From Nymphaea colorata (Eukaryota; Streptophyta; Magnoliopsida; Nymphaeales; Nymphaeaceae), in the NCBI RefSeq assembly GCF_008831285.2, contig NC_045143.1, positions 10,985,503-11,049,502 of the forward strand: a stretch of DNA of 64,000 nucleotides. The letters are read 5' to 3'. Below the pieces are notes generated by a model, which was not told the DNA's origin, ran no database searches, and saw only the letters and a program-made list of their open reading frames with translations. Position 1 is the stretch's first letter, and each line of letters opens with the position of its first letter. Of this stretch, positions 1 to 12,103 are shown in pieces. The translations under genes and the position numbers were made by a program.

Positions 1-1515
1 TAATTGGTTGACCCGACTCACACATTAACAAACGCATCATCGGTTCAGTTCTCCTTTAACTCTCGTGGCACAACGATCCATGTCATGAAATAGACACTGA
101 TCCCCAAAAACATGGAGGTAAAAGGGTTTGGGCTTTCCAGGTACCAGCCCTATTGCCTGTTTACTCGCATAATTGGTTGAGCCGACTGACACATTAACAG
201 TGCATCATTGGTTCAATTCTCCCTCAGCTTGGTGCCACAACCATCCAGGTCCCAAAACAGACAATGATCCACGAAAACATGGAGGTAAAAAGGTTTGGGT
301 TTTCCACGTACAATCTCTATTGCCCATTTTGCTCGCATAATTGGTTGAGCCGACTGAGACATTAATGGTGCATCATTTATTCATTTCTCCCTCAACTGTG
401 GTGCTGCAATCATCTAGGTCTTGAAATAATCACCGATCCCTGAAAACATGGAGGTAAAAGGGCTTGGGCTTTCCAGGTACCATCCTATTGCCCAATTGCT
501 CAAAAAGTGGTTGAGCCGACTGACACATTAACAACGCATCATTAGTTCAAGTCTCCCTCAATTATGGTGCCGCAACCATTCAGGTCCTGAACAGACACCA
601 ATCCCTGAAAACATGGAGGTAAAAGGGTTTGGGCTTTCCAGGTACAATCCCTATTGCCCATTTTCGCGCATAATTGGTTGAGCCGACTGACACATTAACA
701 GCACATCATCAGTTCAGTTCTCCTTTAACTATGGTGCTGAAACCATCTAGGTCCTGAAACAAACATCGATCCTTGAAAACATGGAGGTAAAAGGGTTTGA
801 GCTTTTCAGGTACCACCTCTAACACCGATACTCGAAAACATGGAAGTAAAAGGGTTTGGGCTTTCGAGGTACCATCCCTATTGCCCATTTGCTCGCATAA
901 GTTGTTGAGCTGACTGACACATTAACAACGCATCATTCGTTCAATTCTCCCTCAACTATGGTGCCACAACATTCAGGTCTCCAAACAAACACGGATCCCC
1001 AAAAACATGGAAGTAAAAGGGTTTGGGCTTTCCAAGTACCATCACTATTGCTCATTTTCTCGCATAATTGGTTGAGCCGACTGACACATTAACAGCGCAT
1101 CATCGGTTCAGTTCTCTCTCAACTTGGTGCCACAACCATCCAGGTCCCGAAATAGATACCGATCCTCGAAAACATGGAGGTAAAAGGGTTTGGGCTTTCC
1201 AAGTACTATCTCTATTGCCCATTTTGCTCGCATAATTGGTTGAGTCGACTGATACATTAACCGTGCATCATTGGTTCATTTCTTCCTCAAATGTAGTGCT
1301 GCAACTATCTAGATCTCGAAACAGATGCAGATCCCCCAAAACATGGAGGTGAAAGGGTTTGGGTTTTCCAGGTGCCATCCCTATTGCCCATTTGCTCGCA
1401 TAATTGGTTGAGCCGGCTGACACATTATCAATGCATAATCGGTTCAATTCTCTCCCAATTGTGGTGCAACAACCATTGAAGTCCCAAATCAGGCACCGAT
1501 CCCTCAAAACATTCG
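1..1515. repeat. Tandem satellite, ~168-bp monomer
   Basis: About nine head-to-tail monomers are visible. The marker ACATGGAGGTAAAAGGG recurs near 109, 278, 447, 610, 778, 838, 1003, 1171 and 1341, so the usual spacing is 164-169 bp. One 60-bp partial copy sits at 778-838. Each monomer also carries TTGGTTGAGCCGACTGACAC and a GGTTCAATTCTCC-like stretch. Copies differ by scattered substitutions. The array is cut by the left edge of the window, so its full length is unknown. No coding frame is conserved between monomers. Confidence 0.93.
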
Positions 1516-1795
1516 ATGTATCATCCTTGCTGCCGATTTTCTTTAAGAGGGGACGACCAAACCAATCGAGGTCCGTCCGCACATTTTGTCTTGATTATTC
1601 TTATTATTATTATAGTCCTGTATCGTTTCCTATCAGCCCATGCACTTGTATTTTGCTTGTATATTAATGTTTTTAAACCAATAGTGAATATTCTCCGCAG
1701 TAACGCGTATCGCCCGATACGCAGCATCGATGAAAGGCAACTGGCAATCCAATATGCAGTCCTGCAGATACCGATATTCATGATCCTGGAGCCAT
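1516..1795. other. Unassigned sequence between satellite and segment A
   Basis: No gene, TIR or LTR end could be supported here. A small palindromic stretch, CGTATCGCCCGATACG, lies near 1707. Short open frames on both strands lack family resemblance. Confidence 0.4.
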
Positions 1796-2970
1796 TTATC
1801 CCCCTTCTTGTAAATAGACTATGAATACGACATTTTAAAGAGCATAAAATTTAAAAACGATTCAGATCTTTTGAATATATTCATAGCCACAAAAATCTTT
1901 TCCACCTTTTAAACAAAGAAAAATGCGATAAAAATATAATAAGTTTTTTAAAAAAATTAAAAAACTAAAAATAAGAGAAAAATAAAATAAGTGAAAAACT
2001 AATAATACAAACATAAACATACATAATAAAAATAAGTAGATTTACAACAAATAAAAATTATAAAATAAGAAAAACAGTTTGACATTAAAAAATTTGAAAA
2101 AAGATAAAATGAAAAAAAAATTGAAAAATGCATTTTTTCACCTTTTTCGTGTTTTTTTATTTTAATGTTTTTTTTAAAAGGTGTTTTATTTATCGGTTAT
2201 TTTATTTATCGCATTTGAAAAAACACATTATTTGTGAAACACCCATATTTGAAAACACAAGCTATATGTCCTGTTTAGTTCCTGTTTAGTTCAAATACTA
2301 TTCAGGAATCAATTATTTAAAATAAATTTATAAAATCACGTTGAACTCTTCGAGGAATCATGCTGGGGTTTGACTATGCTACAAGTGTGGGAGTACCATA
2401 TTCTCAGCTCCACCTAAAAATAAAAAATAAATTTCTATGACATCATTGATGAACTTTCTTAAAAGCATATTCGTCTAAGTTTATCTGAAATCCTGCGGTA
2501 AAGAGAGCAACCTTTTGGCGATACCTTTTTCTTAATTTTGAATTAGTTTGGTTGACGTCCAAGCTCTCTTAAATCGTACTTAGGCAACTTTTAGTCACTG
2601 ATCTTTTATCTTCTTTAAGCCTTTATGGCCGTGTATGTATCTAGGGGTGGAGGCAGGGGATTCGCAGGTGCAAAAATTTATGTGTAAATTTTACAATTTT
2701 TTGGTTTGATTGAAAAAATAGATTTTGGCACCTATTAAAATTCTAAAAGTATAGTTCAACCCCTACAATGAAAAATTCCCACCTTCAACCCCACTTATGC
2801 CACTCTGAATCAATTACAAAGCAGAGACATTTCAAACATAAGTCTGCCCCCTACCAACTGTTAATATATGACTGAAACATAGCACTGCAATGGATAAAAA
2901 GGAAAAAACATAAAGGAGAGAGAGAGAGAGATTGTGCATCTTCTATTATTTAGAAAGAATGAGTGTCTAA

Positions 2971-3317
2971 TAGGCCAGGGCATTGGGCCGGCCCGATAAG
3001 AGTCTGGCTCCGGCCGGCCCACAGCCCGAAACAGGAGCCTGGGCTTGGCCCGACAACCCAAAACCGGAGCCCGAACCAGGCCCAGTTAAAATAAAAAATA
3101 TTTTAAAATATAAAATAAAAATTTTAAATATAAAATATATTCTTAATAATAAAATATATACTATTAAAACATATCGGGTTGACCCGGTAGGTTATTGGGC
3201 AGGCTCGGGCTGGTTATTTTGGGCCCAAACCTAGGCCTGATCTGACTGGGTGCCGGGTATGCACCTGGTACCCAATGGCACCCGTCGGAAGGGTACCCGG
3301 CCCAATGCCCAGCCTTA
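2971..3317. mobile_element. hAT-type MITE with GC-rich ends (family F1)
   Basis: The left end reads TAGGCCAGGGCATTGGGCCGG and the right end CCGGCCCAATGCCCAGCCTTA, which are inverted copies. The core (about 3090-3175) is almost pure A/T. The flanking octamers GTGTCTAA and ATCTCTGA agree at 5 of 8 positions. In the sister copies the octamer is GTCTCTAA on both sides (23698-23705 and 27748-27755). An 8-bp target duplication and TA-GGG-like ends fit the hAT superfamily; the family assignment is inferred. No transposase is encoded. Confidence 0.75.
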
Positions 3318-3539
3318 ATCTCTGATGTGCCGAGTTTGCTTCTTAAGATTGACCAAGCCCATAATGAATATATCAGCTACTTGATTTCTGCTGGAAACAC
3401 TTGTTTTCATCATGTCTGAATTTATGCAGACATGAACGGTATGGCATTCAAGCTCAATGTGTTTGATGATATATGAATGACTGCTTTGTTATCACAAAAT
3501 TAAATTTGCTCTATCTTCATATTTAACATAAAAAAATCT

Positions 3540-4095
3540 GTGAAATGGCTCTAATCCAAATTAACTCCACAAACAGTGTCATCGACCAGTACTCGGTCTC
3601 AGCTGGGGACCTGGATACAGGATACCTCTTCCTGCTTCTGTCTTCCATGAAATAGAACTTACGCCTAAGAAAATACAGCATTCCATCACTGAACATCTTG
3701 TATCTTTGCAAGACTCCCAATAGGCATCACTATATACTCTCAAGTAAGTAGAGTTTTCTTCCTTCAACAAAACTAGCCTTGTCTGGTTTCCCTTTGAGAT
3801 AAGAAACCACCCCCATAGCTGCTTCCATATGAAGTACCATTGCTGAGACAAGATTTAATGCGAAACTCCTTGTTGGGATAAGATTTAAACTGCTTTATGC
3901 ACTCTTCATTATTCCATGCTATTATAAGGTCATCAACATATACCAACACAATGGAGCATATATAGCTTGTTTAGGAAACATGGAATCGGGTAATCTGCTT
4001 TAGAGTGCAGATACATACTTAATCAAGGCATTTGAAAACTTAAAAAGCCAACATCCTGGGGCTTTCCTTAAGCCCACACAATGACTTCCAATGTC
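3540..4095 (-). pseudogene. Ty1/copia pol relic: RT C-terminus and RNase H (copy A)
   Basis: Read on the minus strand, the segment runs from a KSLCGLKESPR-like motif (near 4080) to the RT active-site motif VYVDDLIIA (near 3940). It continues to an RNase H start resembling SDAxWESCKDTRCSV (about 3740-3700) and a SRSPAETEYWSM-like motif (near 3590). Frames are broken between these blocks. The motif order is that of copia polyproteins. The fragment abuts an oppositely oriented copia piece at about 4097. Confidence 0.85.
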
Positions 4096-4097
4096 AT

Positions 4098-5640
4098 TTG
4101 ATCAAAACAGGTTTACAAGGTGAAGTACAATGCCAATACCTTTGTTGCTCGGTACAAAGTATGATTTGTTGCCAGAGAATTTCATTAAGAAGAAGGGATA
4201 TACTATACATAGACGTTATAATCTGGTGGTCAAGGCCACCGCTATTTGTGTTCTCTTACGCATGGCAGTGCAATATGAATGGCCCATTGATCAACTATAT
4301 TTCAAAAATGTTTTCCTCTATGGTGTACTAAAAGAAGAGTTCTACATGGTTCGATGCGAGGGGAATGACGATCCTTAACTACTGGCTTATGTGCACAAAT
4401 AGGTAAGGCAATATATGGATTCAAGCAGACCTTGTGTGCATGGTATCAACAACTTAGTAGCTCTATTAAGAAAGAAGGATTTTGGGCTCCACAATCAGAT
4501 GCCTCTATATTTATTGCATCCACAAAGAGCCACTGAATCTATGTTAATGTTTATGTTAATGACATCCAGGTGACTAGAATGTTAGCTGCTCTTATTCAAA
4601 AAATGATACATGGGTTATGTACGTCTTTTTCTTTAAGGACTTGGGAGTAACTTCATTTGGGCCTCAAAGTAAGCTATATTGATTGGAGAGTCTACTTTAG
4701 CCAGCAAAACTACTTAATGTGCCCATATGGAGAATGCCAAACCTTGGTCTATACCATTAGCAGGGAATTCTATTTTGAACGATCAACCATTCTTTGGTTC
4801 ATATATTTATAGACACATAACAGGAGCCATGTTATACATATGTCTCTCTAGATCTAATGTAGCATGCATTTCCCATAAACTGAATATGCCAGTACATGCA
4901 TCCACCCAACAATGAATACTTGGTCATGGTCCAGGGCACCTTGTGTGTGATCTCAAAGGAATTATAAGCTATTGTCTATGCTTTCCACCATTCCTCTCAC
5001 TGCTGACCTTGCATACTTATGCCAACACTATTTGATTTGGTTGCAGGGGCAAAGATAGGTGGGGGGTCTCTGTGGAGCATGCACTCCACGGAACCTATTC
5101 TCTAAAATCATAATTTAATTTTTAGATCTATGTGGACTTATGTCCAAATATATAGGATAGCCGCATGAGACCTGGTGTCATTGCTCCACGGCCAACTGAA
5201 AATTTGTTAACCCTATATTTAGTGTAAATTATGGCTCCACCCCTGCTTGGCTGTCTAATCTGTTAGAAACCAAATAGGTTTTTTGTTGCTTTCCTTAGTG
5301 ACAATGTAGTGCTGTGGCATCTTGTAAACAATGGATAGTTGCCCAATCAAGTATGACCACTGAGTATGGCTTTAACCTATGCTGAAAGAATTGGGTCTCA
5401 ACATGAACTAAGCACCTCATTTATAGTGACCATATCAATTCCGTTTACCTTGCATCCAATCAAGCATTTCATGCAATTAGAACAAAACCAGGAAGATTCT
5501 GTTTTGTTTAACATCATGTAAACAAGGAACACGTTCAATTACAATTTATTCATTCACAAGAGCAACATGTGGATAGCTTGATGAATCTACTTTTAATTGC
5601 TTGTTCACTCAGCTTGAAGGAGGCAATTAAAAATAATGAT
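4098..5640 (+). pseudogene. Ty1/copia pol relic: RT N-terminus to RNase H (copy A)
   Basis: On the plus strand, 4130-4378 gives an RT-like stretch (LLRMAVQYEWPIDQLYFKNV, then GVLKEEFYMV), matching the copia 'QLDVxNAFLxGxLxEEVYM' block. 4680-4913 gives YICLSRSNVACISHKL, the post-RT segment. 5280-5640 holds RNase H-like blocks (ASNQAFHAIRTK). Stops and frameshifts separate the blocks. A 202-bp MITE interrupts it at 5044-5245. It is a dead element. Confidence 0.85.
5044..5245. mobile_element. hAT-type MITE, CAGGGGC family F2 (copy A)
   Basis: The ends are CAGGGGCAAAG and CTCCACCCCTG (inverted repeats). The octamers outside them, TTTGGTTG and CTTGGCTG, agree at 6 of 8 positions, consistent with an 8-bp hAT-like target duplication. 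Copy B retains perfect 11-bp termini (CAGGGGCGGAG / CTCCGCCCCTG). There is no coding capacity. Confidence 0.75.
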
Positions 5641-6650
5641 CCCATAAGATGTAACAATCTGCCCTACATCGACACTACACTCAGATGCGTAATTTTGTGG
5701 ATCTGAACATTCCCTCTAGCATTGGTTTTGTTCCTCTAAAAAAAAAACTAGGAAAATTAGTCACGTGACTAACCCTCTCATAAGTTCATGAAGATTTCTC
5801 AAAATCTTCAATATGAGACTAAACCCACAACAAGGTGCTAAATAAGATGTTATGCCTAATGTAAATGAAGGACATGACTTAAATCATCATGTGGATTATA
5901 ATGGTAAGGCATCATAACGCTGGAATATGTTCTTCCATAGCCGTCACCTTTGTGTAAATGTCTTCCCTTCTTGTGTCCAATGCAGCAGCCTGTATTTGTA
6001 AGTGTTGCATCATAGCGACATGATGTGTGAGATGAGCCAAGAATTCATAAAAAGCATCCTTTACATGTTAAACCTGGATCATGAAAAGCCACACTTGTTG
6101 TCAAGAAGAAAGAATGAGGTTTTCAACATGCATAATTATATCACCATGTTGCAAATGATGTGGGGGAAGGCATTATAGCTTACACTCATTTGCATAAGAA
6201 TGTTGATAATATGCATAAACACACCGTGCATCCTAGTTAAGGGGTTAAAAAAAAAGAAGCTGTGTAGTTTGGAAATTTGCAGGGGAAGGGGCCAGAGAAG
6301 CCTCTTAAATTTATAGATATTGTACAACAGTTAAGCCAATTGGGAGTCAAATTGAACTCGCTTGTGTATGTTGAACTTAAGCTTGACTTGTTTAATAAAT
6401 GAGTCAAGCTTGAGATTGGGTTAAATCTCAAATTATAAAGTGTTCAAGTTATGCAAAGGTTGACTTGTTTAAACTCTACTCAGCTCATGTCCATCCTGTT
6501 TGTTAATCTTCATGGGTAGGTCGGTTTTTTGACCAATTTTAACATTTCTTTTGAGGTTTTCATTTTTATTTAAGTAAAAAATATGAATCAAGAGACACAA
6601 GCTTAAACAAATCGAACTCGAGTCAAGAAATATGTGACCATTCTATCTGA
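5641..6650. other. Non-coding flank of copia relic, shared with segment B
   Basis: 5690-6235 is nearly identical to 26700-27245 and has no gene. It may be the 3' non-coding/LTR part of the plus-strand copia relic, but I could not define LTR ends. 6320-6640 is rich in GACTTGTTTAA/GAGTCAAGCTTGA repeats that recur at 27340, 30590 and 59440, a MITE-like family. Confidence 0.45.
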
Positions 6651-7300
6651 GATATACAAAAGAGGTAGTCATGGAGGATGCTCCAAACAACTTGATGAAT
6701 GTAAGCAACCTCTCTGAGGGTGCCGAGGAACTAGTTGTAAGTAATTATGTTTTCTTGATGCACTTTATGATTTCATGTATGGAATAAACTAGTTATCTTG
6801 TCTGAATTGTTTGTGTAGAAGCATGTGGTTAGACTAACTGTGTATAAGGCTTAAAACACTTTCACGAAATAAACTATAAGAATACCAACCTAGGATATGT
6901 GAGAAACCTATTTGGGAGTAGTAGGAACAAGTTGCGAAATCCTTAAACCAAGAGACAAAGGCACAATAGGGTACCCATGTGAGGCAAGAGGCCGTGTTAG
7001 GAGAAACGATTGCCATGTGGAGAGGTTAAAAGGACTAGCAGAGGTGTACGAAACCATGCAGAGGTTAAGGGACTGGAAGAACTATAAAAGAATCATTCAT
7101 ATGAATTACAAAGAATATGAAACATCGTCACAAAAAAGAATATGAAACATCGTCACAAAAAATATATTATTACAAAGAAAGGCTTAAACTCATTAAAACA
7201 AATCTAGGGAGAAAATTTTTATAAATATATGTAGACGATCTAAGACTGGCAACGAACAAAGAAGAATCACAGATAGAAGGTGATATGGATAAAATGACTA
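6651..7300 (+). other. Segment A-specific stretch with a short RT-like motif
   Basis: This part is absent from B and C. A 28-bp direct duplication (GAATATGAAACATCGTCAC twice) lies at about 7110-7160. At 7222-7270 the plus strand can be read IYVDDLRLATNKEES, resembling a copia RT active-site block, but the match is short and without flanking RT motifs. Confidence 0.35.
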
Positions 7301-7339
7301 GATTGCACATAGAGATACATCCCTACTTAAACTGAAGCT

Positions 7340-7825
7340 ATGTACGTACATTTTCATAGTTGCCCAGTCAGAGAGGTCAGCAGTCGCCTCTTATATCGAG
7401 AGGGAGGATGGGTTGGGACTCGTGAAGCAAGTTATGTGGACACCCCTATGCATGAAAAAATTGTGTATATGATATGCAATGACCAAATTGCCCCCACTGA
7501 AATAACAAAACAAAACTTTTTCACAAGGCAAAAAGAAGTATGAAAAAGTTAAAAAATTCTAAATGATCCATTTTTTAATAAAAAACTTTAAAATTGCCCT
7601 CCATCCCCTTTGGTGCATACCTCAAGTGTGCACGCAACTAGATATGCGGGACTTGGGGATATATTTAACCTAACGTCTTAACTTTAAAAATTCTAAATTA
7701 TCCATTTTTTAATGAAAAACTTCAAAAGTGCCTTCCATCCCCTTTGGTGCATACTTTAACTTAGCTTGCATGTATAGTTAGCGTTTGCGTTGACCGCTTA
7801 TCTTGAGTGTCTCATTCTTGACTTA
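7340..7825. repeat. MITE-like module with internal duplication, shared by A and C
   Basis: The block with CCATCCCCTTTGGTGCATAC occurs twice here (near 7600 and 7735) and twice in segment C (near 31275 and 31420). It includes 'ATGACCAAATTGCCCCC', a type of sequence common in the ends of plant DNA transposons. No protein is encoded. It ends where the FDM-like array begins. Confidence 0.5.
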
Positions 7826-8484
7826 ATATGCTTAGATATTTTGATACATCACACTTCTCTTCATTATCCTATATTACTCTTTGCCCTACTACGGAGCAGC
7901 GCAGAAAAAATATTTTATATTAAAAAAGATTATTACAAACCAATCAGGGCTGGCCAAGTCCAGGCCCTCGTTTCGGGTATCGAGCTCGGGCCCAAGCCCT
8001 ACTTTTAAACATCGGGGCAGCCCGGACCCGGTTCTTACTGGGTTGGGCAAGCTCGGACTCAGTTCTTACTCGGTTCTTACCCGGCTCTTACTGGGCCTTG
8101 CTCGGTTACAATAATTTTTTTAATAAATATAAAACAAACTTTTTTATAGACATAAAATAATTTTTTAAATATAAAAAATATTTTTTAATAATAAAATATA
8201 CACTAGTAATACTAAAAATATTTAAGTGTTATTCGACCGGATCGGGCCCCTATCGGGCCGATCGGGGCCGACGCATCAGCCCGTACCCAGGCCTTTATCG
8301 GGCAGGGCTGCATGATGCCCGCATTTCCCAATGTCTAGTGATGCCTAGCTATTTTTTAATGAGTATCTGAATTTCATGTTTTTATGACCTGTCTTTTCTT
8401 CGTATTGTATATATGCAAAATGGACGAGCTGTCTTCCAAAATGTGTACTTGTTAGCTAACCATGTTAAATTTATATATTTTTAG

Positions 8485-8954
8485 TATGTTGTCAGATATG
8501 CTAATCTTCAAGCACCCAGTATGGAGCAGCACAAGACTGATGAAAATTTAATGAAGCTACATGAGGATAATAAGGTCCATGAAAGCTTCTCTATGTTGAA
8601 AATTTTTGATGTGTAGTTTAGTTTAACAAAATTTATTGCTTGTCATACAAAAATTGAGTATGATCTAAATAATGCTTATTAAATGTACAAAGAGAGAAAG
8701 AGGAATCACACAACAAGGTTCTTGATATGCAAAAGAAGCTGGAGGACAAGTAGAATTTGGAGGTAGAGATAAAGAAGTTGAAAGGAAAAATACAAATGAT
8801 GGAGCATATTAGATACAAAATGGAGTCCATGAGGACCCTGCTAAAGGAAAAAAAAACTGAGCTGAATGACATGGATCAACTGAATACCACTATCTTTGCC
8901 AAAGAACATATTGTAAATGATGAATTACAAGAGGCCCGAAAAGAATTAATAGTT
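8485..8954 (+). pseudogene. FDM/IDN2-like coiled-coil fragment, long module 1
   Basis: Exon A is 8485-8574, with TTTTTAG before it and 30 clean codons including EQHKTDENLMKL. Exon B is 8691-8954 (88 codons): REKEESHNKVLDMQKKL, then a TAG stop at 8751-8753, then LEVEIKKLKGKIQMM and NDELQEARKELI. The last motif and the ADEN/REKEE-like context are typical of the coiled coil just before the XH domain in plant FDM/IDN2 proteins, which act with dsRNA in RNA-directed DNA methylation. Family placement is from memory of those motifs. The TAG sits where the family usually has a glutamine codon. The exon-B acceptor is AA here, but AG in module 2. The XS and XH domains are absent. Confidence 0.7.
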
Positions 8955-9217
8955 GTATGGATCGTTCTCCTTGTTCTCCTTTTTTTTCGCATATTGTTAT
9001 TATGCTTAGATATTTTGATACATCACACTTCTCTTCATTATCCTATATTACTCTATGCTCAACTGTTGATCCGGCCAGAAAAATTATTTTATATTTAAAA
9101 AAATTATTATAACTGATCAGAGACCGGTGAAGCCCAGCCCGGGTTTCGGGTATTGGGCTTGGGCCCTGGCCAAACTTTTGGACATCGGGCCAGCTTGGAA
9201 CCAGTTTTTACTGGGTT

Positions 9218-9621
9218 GATGAAAATTTAATGAAGCTGTATAAGGATCATAAGGTCTACGAAAGCTTCACTCTATTGAAAATTTTCGATGTGTAGTTTAG
9301 TCTAACAAAATTTATTGTTTGTCATACAAAAATTGAGTATGGGCTAAATAAATGCACATTAAATGTACAGAGAGAGAAAGAGGAATCACACAACAAAGTT
9401 CTTGATATGCAAAAGAAGCTGAAGGACAAGTAGAATTTAGAGGTAGAGATAAAGAAGTTGAAAGGAAAAATACAAATGATAGAGCATATTAGAGACAAAA
9501 TAGACTCCATGAAGACCCAGTAACTGAGCTGAATGACTTGGATAAACTGAATATCACCATCTTTGCCAAAGAGCAGATTGTAAATGATGAATTACAAGAG
9601 GCCCGAAAAGAATTAATAGCT
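9218..9621 (+). pseudogene. FDM/IDN2-like fragment, short module 1
   Basis: Exon A begins abruptly at GATGAAAATTTAATG, fused to MITE sequence (ACTGGGTT). Exon B' is 9371-9621, with the acceptor GTACAG intact. A 13-bp deletion near 9520 relative to long exon B (ACCCTGCTAAAGG... reduced to ACCCAGTAACTG) shifts the frame, and the shared TAG stop is present. Confidence 0.7.
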
Positions 9622-10302
9622 GTATGAATCATTCTCCTTTTCCTTCGCATAATGTTATTATGTTTAGATATTTTGATATGTCGCACTTCTCTTCATTATC
9701 CTATATTACTCTATGATCAACTATCCAGTAAGAAAATTTTTTATTTTATATTTAAAAAAATTTATTATAACTGATCAGTGGCCGGCGAAGCCCAACTTGG
9801 GTTTCGGGTATCGGACTCGGGCCCTAGCCCGACTTTCGGACATCGGGCCAGCCTGGAACTGGTTCTTACTAGGTCAGGCCAGCCGGACTAACTCTTACTC
9901 CGGTCTTACCAGGCCTCGCTCAGTCGCAATAAAAAATTTGTTTTATAAATATAAATAAAAACTTTTTTATTAACGTAAAATAATTTTTTAAATTAAATAA
10001 ATATTTTTAATAATAAAATATATATTATTCATAACATAAATATTTAAGTGTTATTGGACTGGATTGGGCCCCCGTCTTGCTGATCCGGCCCATCAGGCGC
10101 GGACCCAAGCCTGTATCGGATAGGGCTGCATGATGGCTGCATTTGCCAATGTCTAGTGATGCCTAGCTGTTTTTTAACGAGTATTGAATTTTTATGTTCA
10201 TATGACTTGTCTTTTCTTTGTATTGTATATGTGCAAAATGGATGAGTTGTCTCTTAAAATGTGTACATGTTAGGTTACTATGTTAAATTCCTATATTTCT
10301 AG

Positions 10303-10766
10303 TATGCTGCCAGAGATGCTAATCTTCAAGCAGGATTAGAGGAAGATTGATGAAAAATTTAATAAAGCTATATGAGTATCATAAGGTCTACAAAAGCTTT
10401 GCTTTGTTGAAAATTTTCGATGTGGAGTTTAGTTTAACAAAATTTATTGTTTGTCATACAAAAATTGAGTATGGATTAAATAATGCTTATTAAATGTATA
10501 GAGAGAGAAAGAAGAAACACATAAGAAGTTCTTGATGTGCAAAAGAAGTTGGAGGACAAGTAGAATTTGGAGGTAGAGGGATAAAGAAGTTGAAAGGAAA
10601 AATACAAATGATGGAGCATATTAGAGACAAAATGGAGTCCATGAGGACCCTGCTAAAGGAAAAAGAAACTGAGCTGAATGACTAGGATCAACTGAATACC
10701 ACTATCTTTGCCAAAGAGCATATTGTAAATGATGAATTACAAGAGGCCCGAAAAGAATTAATAGTT
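10303..10766 (+). pseudogene. FDM/IDN2-like fragment, long module 2
   Basis: Exon A (10303-10385) keeps the acceptor TTTCTAG but has lost 7 bp and its frame. Exon B (10502-10766) keeps the acceptor TATAG, has a 1-bp deletion near 10532, carries the shared TAG stop, has a private 2-bp insertion (GAGGGATAAAG) and a second in-frame TAG near 10682. Confidence 0.7.
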
Positions 10767-11020
10767 GTATGGATCGTTCTCCTTTTTTTTCGCATATTGT
10801 TATTATGCTTAGATATTTTGATACATCACACTTCTCTTCATTATCCTATATTACTCTATGCTCAACTGTTGATCCGGTCAGAAAAATTATTTTATATTTT
10901 AAAAAATTATTATAACTGATCAAAGACCGGTGAAGCCCAGCCCGGGTTTCGGGTATTGGGCTTGGACCTTGGACCAACTTTCGGACATCGAGCCAGCTTG
11001 GAACCAGTTTTTACTGGGTT

Positions 11021-11423
11021 GATGAAAATTTAATGAAGCTGTATAAGGATCATAAGGTCTACGAAAGCTTCACTCTATTGAAAATTTTCGATGTGTAGTT
11101 TAGTCTAACAAAATTTATTGTTTGTCATACAAAAATTGAGTATGGGCTAAATAATGCACATTAAATGTACAGAGAGAGAAAGAGGAATCACACAACAAAG
11201 TTCTTGATATGCAAAAGAAGCTGAAGGACAAGTAGAATTTAGAGGTAGAGATAAAGAAGTTGAAAGGAAAAATACAAATGATAGAGCATATTAGAGACAA
11301 AATAGACTCCATGAAGACCCAGTAACTGAGCTGAATGACTTGGATAAACTGAATATCACCATCTTTGCCAAAGAGCGGATTGTAAATGATGAATTACAAG
11401 AGGCCCGAAAAGAATTAATAGCT
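11021..11423 (+). pseudogene. FDM/IDN2-like fragment, short module 2
   Basis: Same layout as short module 1: MITE-fused exon A, acceptor GTACAG still present before exon B' at 11173, and the same 13-bp deletion. It is the last short module that still has the exon-B' acceptor. Confidence 0.7.
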
Positions 11424-12103
11424 GTATGAATCATTCTCCTTTTCCTTCGCATACTGTTATTATGCTTAGATATTTTGATATGTCGCACTTCTCTTCATTA
11501 TCCTATATTACTCTATGATCAACTATCCAGTAAGAAAATTTTTTATTTTATATTTAAAAAAATTTATTATAACTGATCAGTGGCCGGCGAAGCCCAACTT
11601 GGGTTTCGGGTATCGGACTCGGGCCCTAGCCCGACTTTCGGACATTGGGCCAGCCTGGAACTGGTTCTTACTAGGTCAGGCCAGCCGGACTAACTCTTAC
11701 TCCGGTCTTACCAGGCCTCGCTCAGTCGCAATAAAAAATTTGTTTTATAAATATAAAATAAACTTTTTTATTAACGTAAAATAATTTTTTAAATTAAATA
11801 AATATTTTTAATAATAAAATGTCTATTATTCATAACATAAATATTTAAGTGTTATTGGACTGGATTGGGCCCCCGTCTTGCTGATCCGGCCCATCAGGCG
11901 CGGACCCAAGCCTGTATCGGATAGGGCTGCATGATGGCTGCATTTGTCAATGTCTAGTGATGCCTAGCTGTTTTTTAACGAGTATTGAATTTTTATGTTC
12001 TTATGACTTGTCTTTTCTTTGTATTGTATATGTGCAAATTGGATGAGTTGTCTCTTAAAATATGTACATGTTAGGTTACTATGTTAAATTCCTATATTTC
12101 TTG

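Larger units (their letters stand above)
1796..7825. repeat. Segment A, first copy of a triplicated transposon block
   Basis: From 1796 (CCCCCTTCTTGTAAATAGAC) the sequence matches 22825 onward (segment B) almost base for base for the first hundred bases. Its 3' end (7300-7820) matches the 3' end of segment C (30995-31565). Inside are a GC-ended MITE, two copia pol fragments in opposite orientation, a CAGGGGC-type MITE and GAGTCAAGCTTGA-rich repeat sequence. 1830-2240 is extremely A/T-rich, and 2240-2960 has no recognisable gene. Segment A alone carries 6650-7300. Confidence 0.85.

Noticed and set aside
1-1515. tRNA B-box-like GGTTCAATTCTCC in the satellite
   Set aside because: It recurs in every monomer without an A-box or cloverleaf at the right spacing.
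1-1515. CRISPR-like regular repeats
   Set aside because: The whole 168-bp unit repeats, with no unique spacers, in a plant nuclear context.
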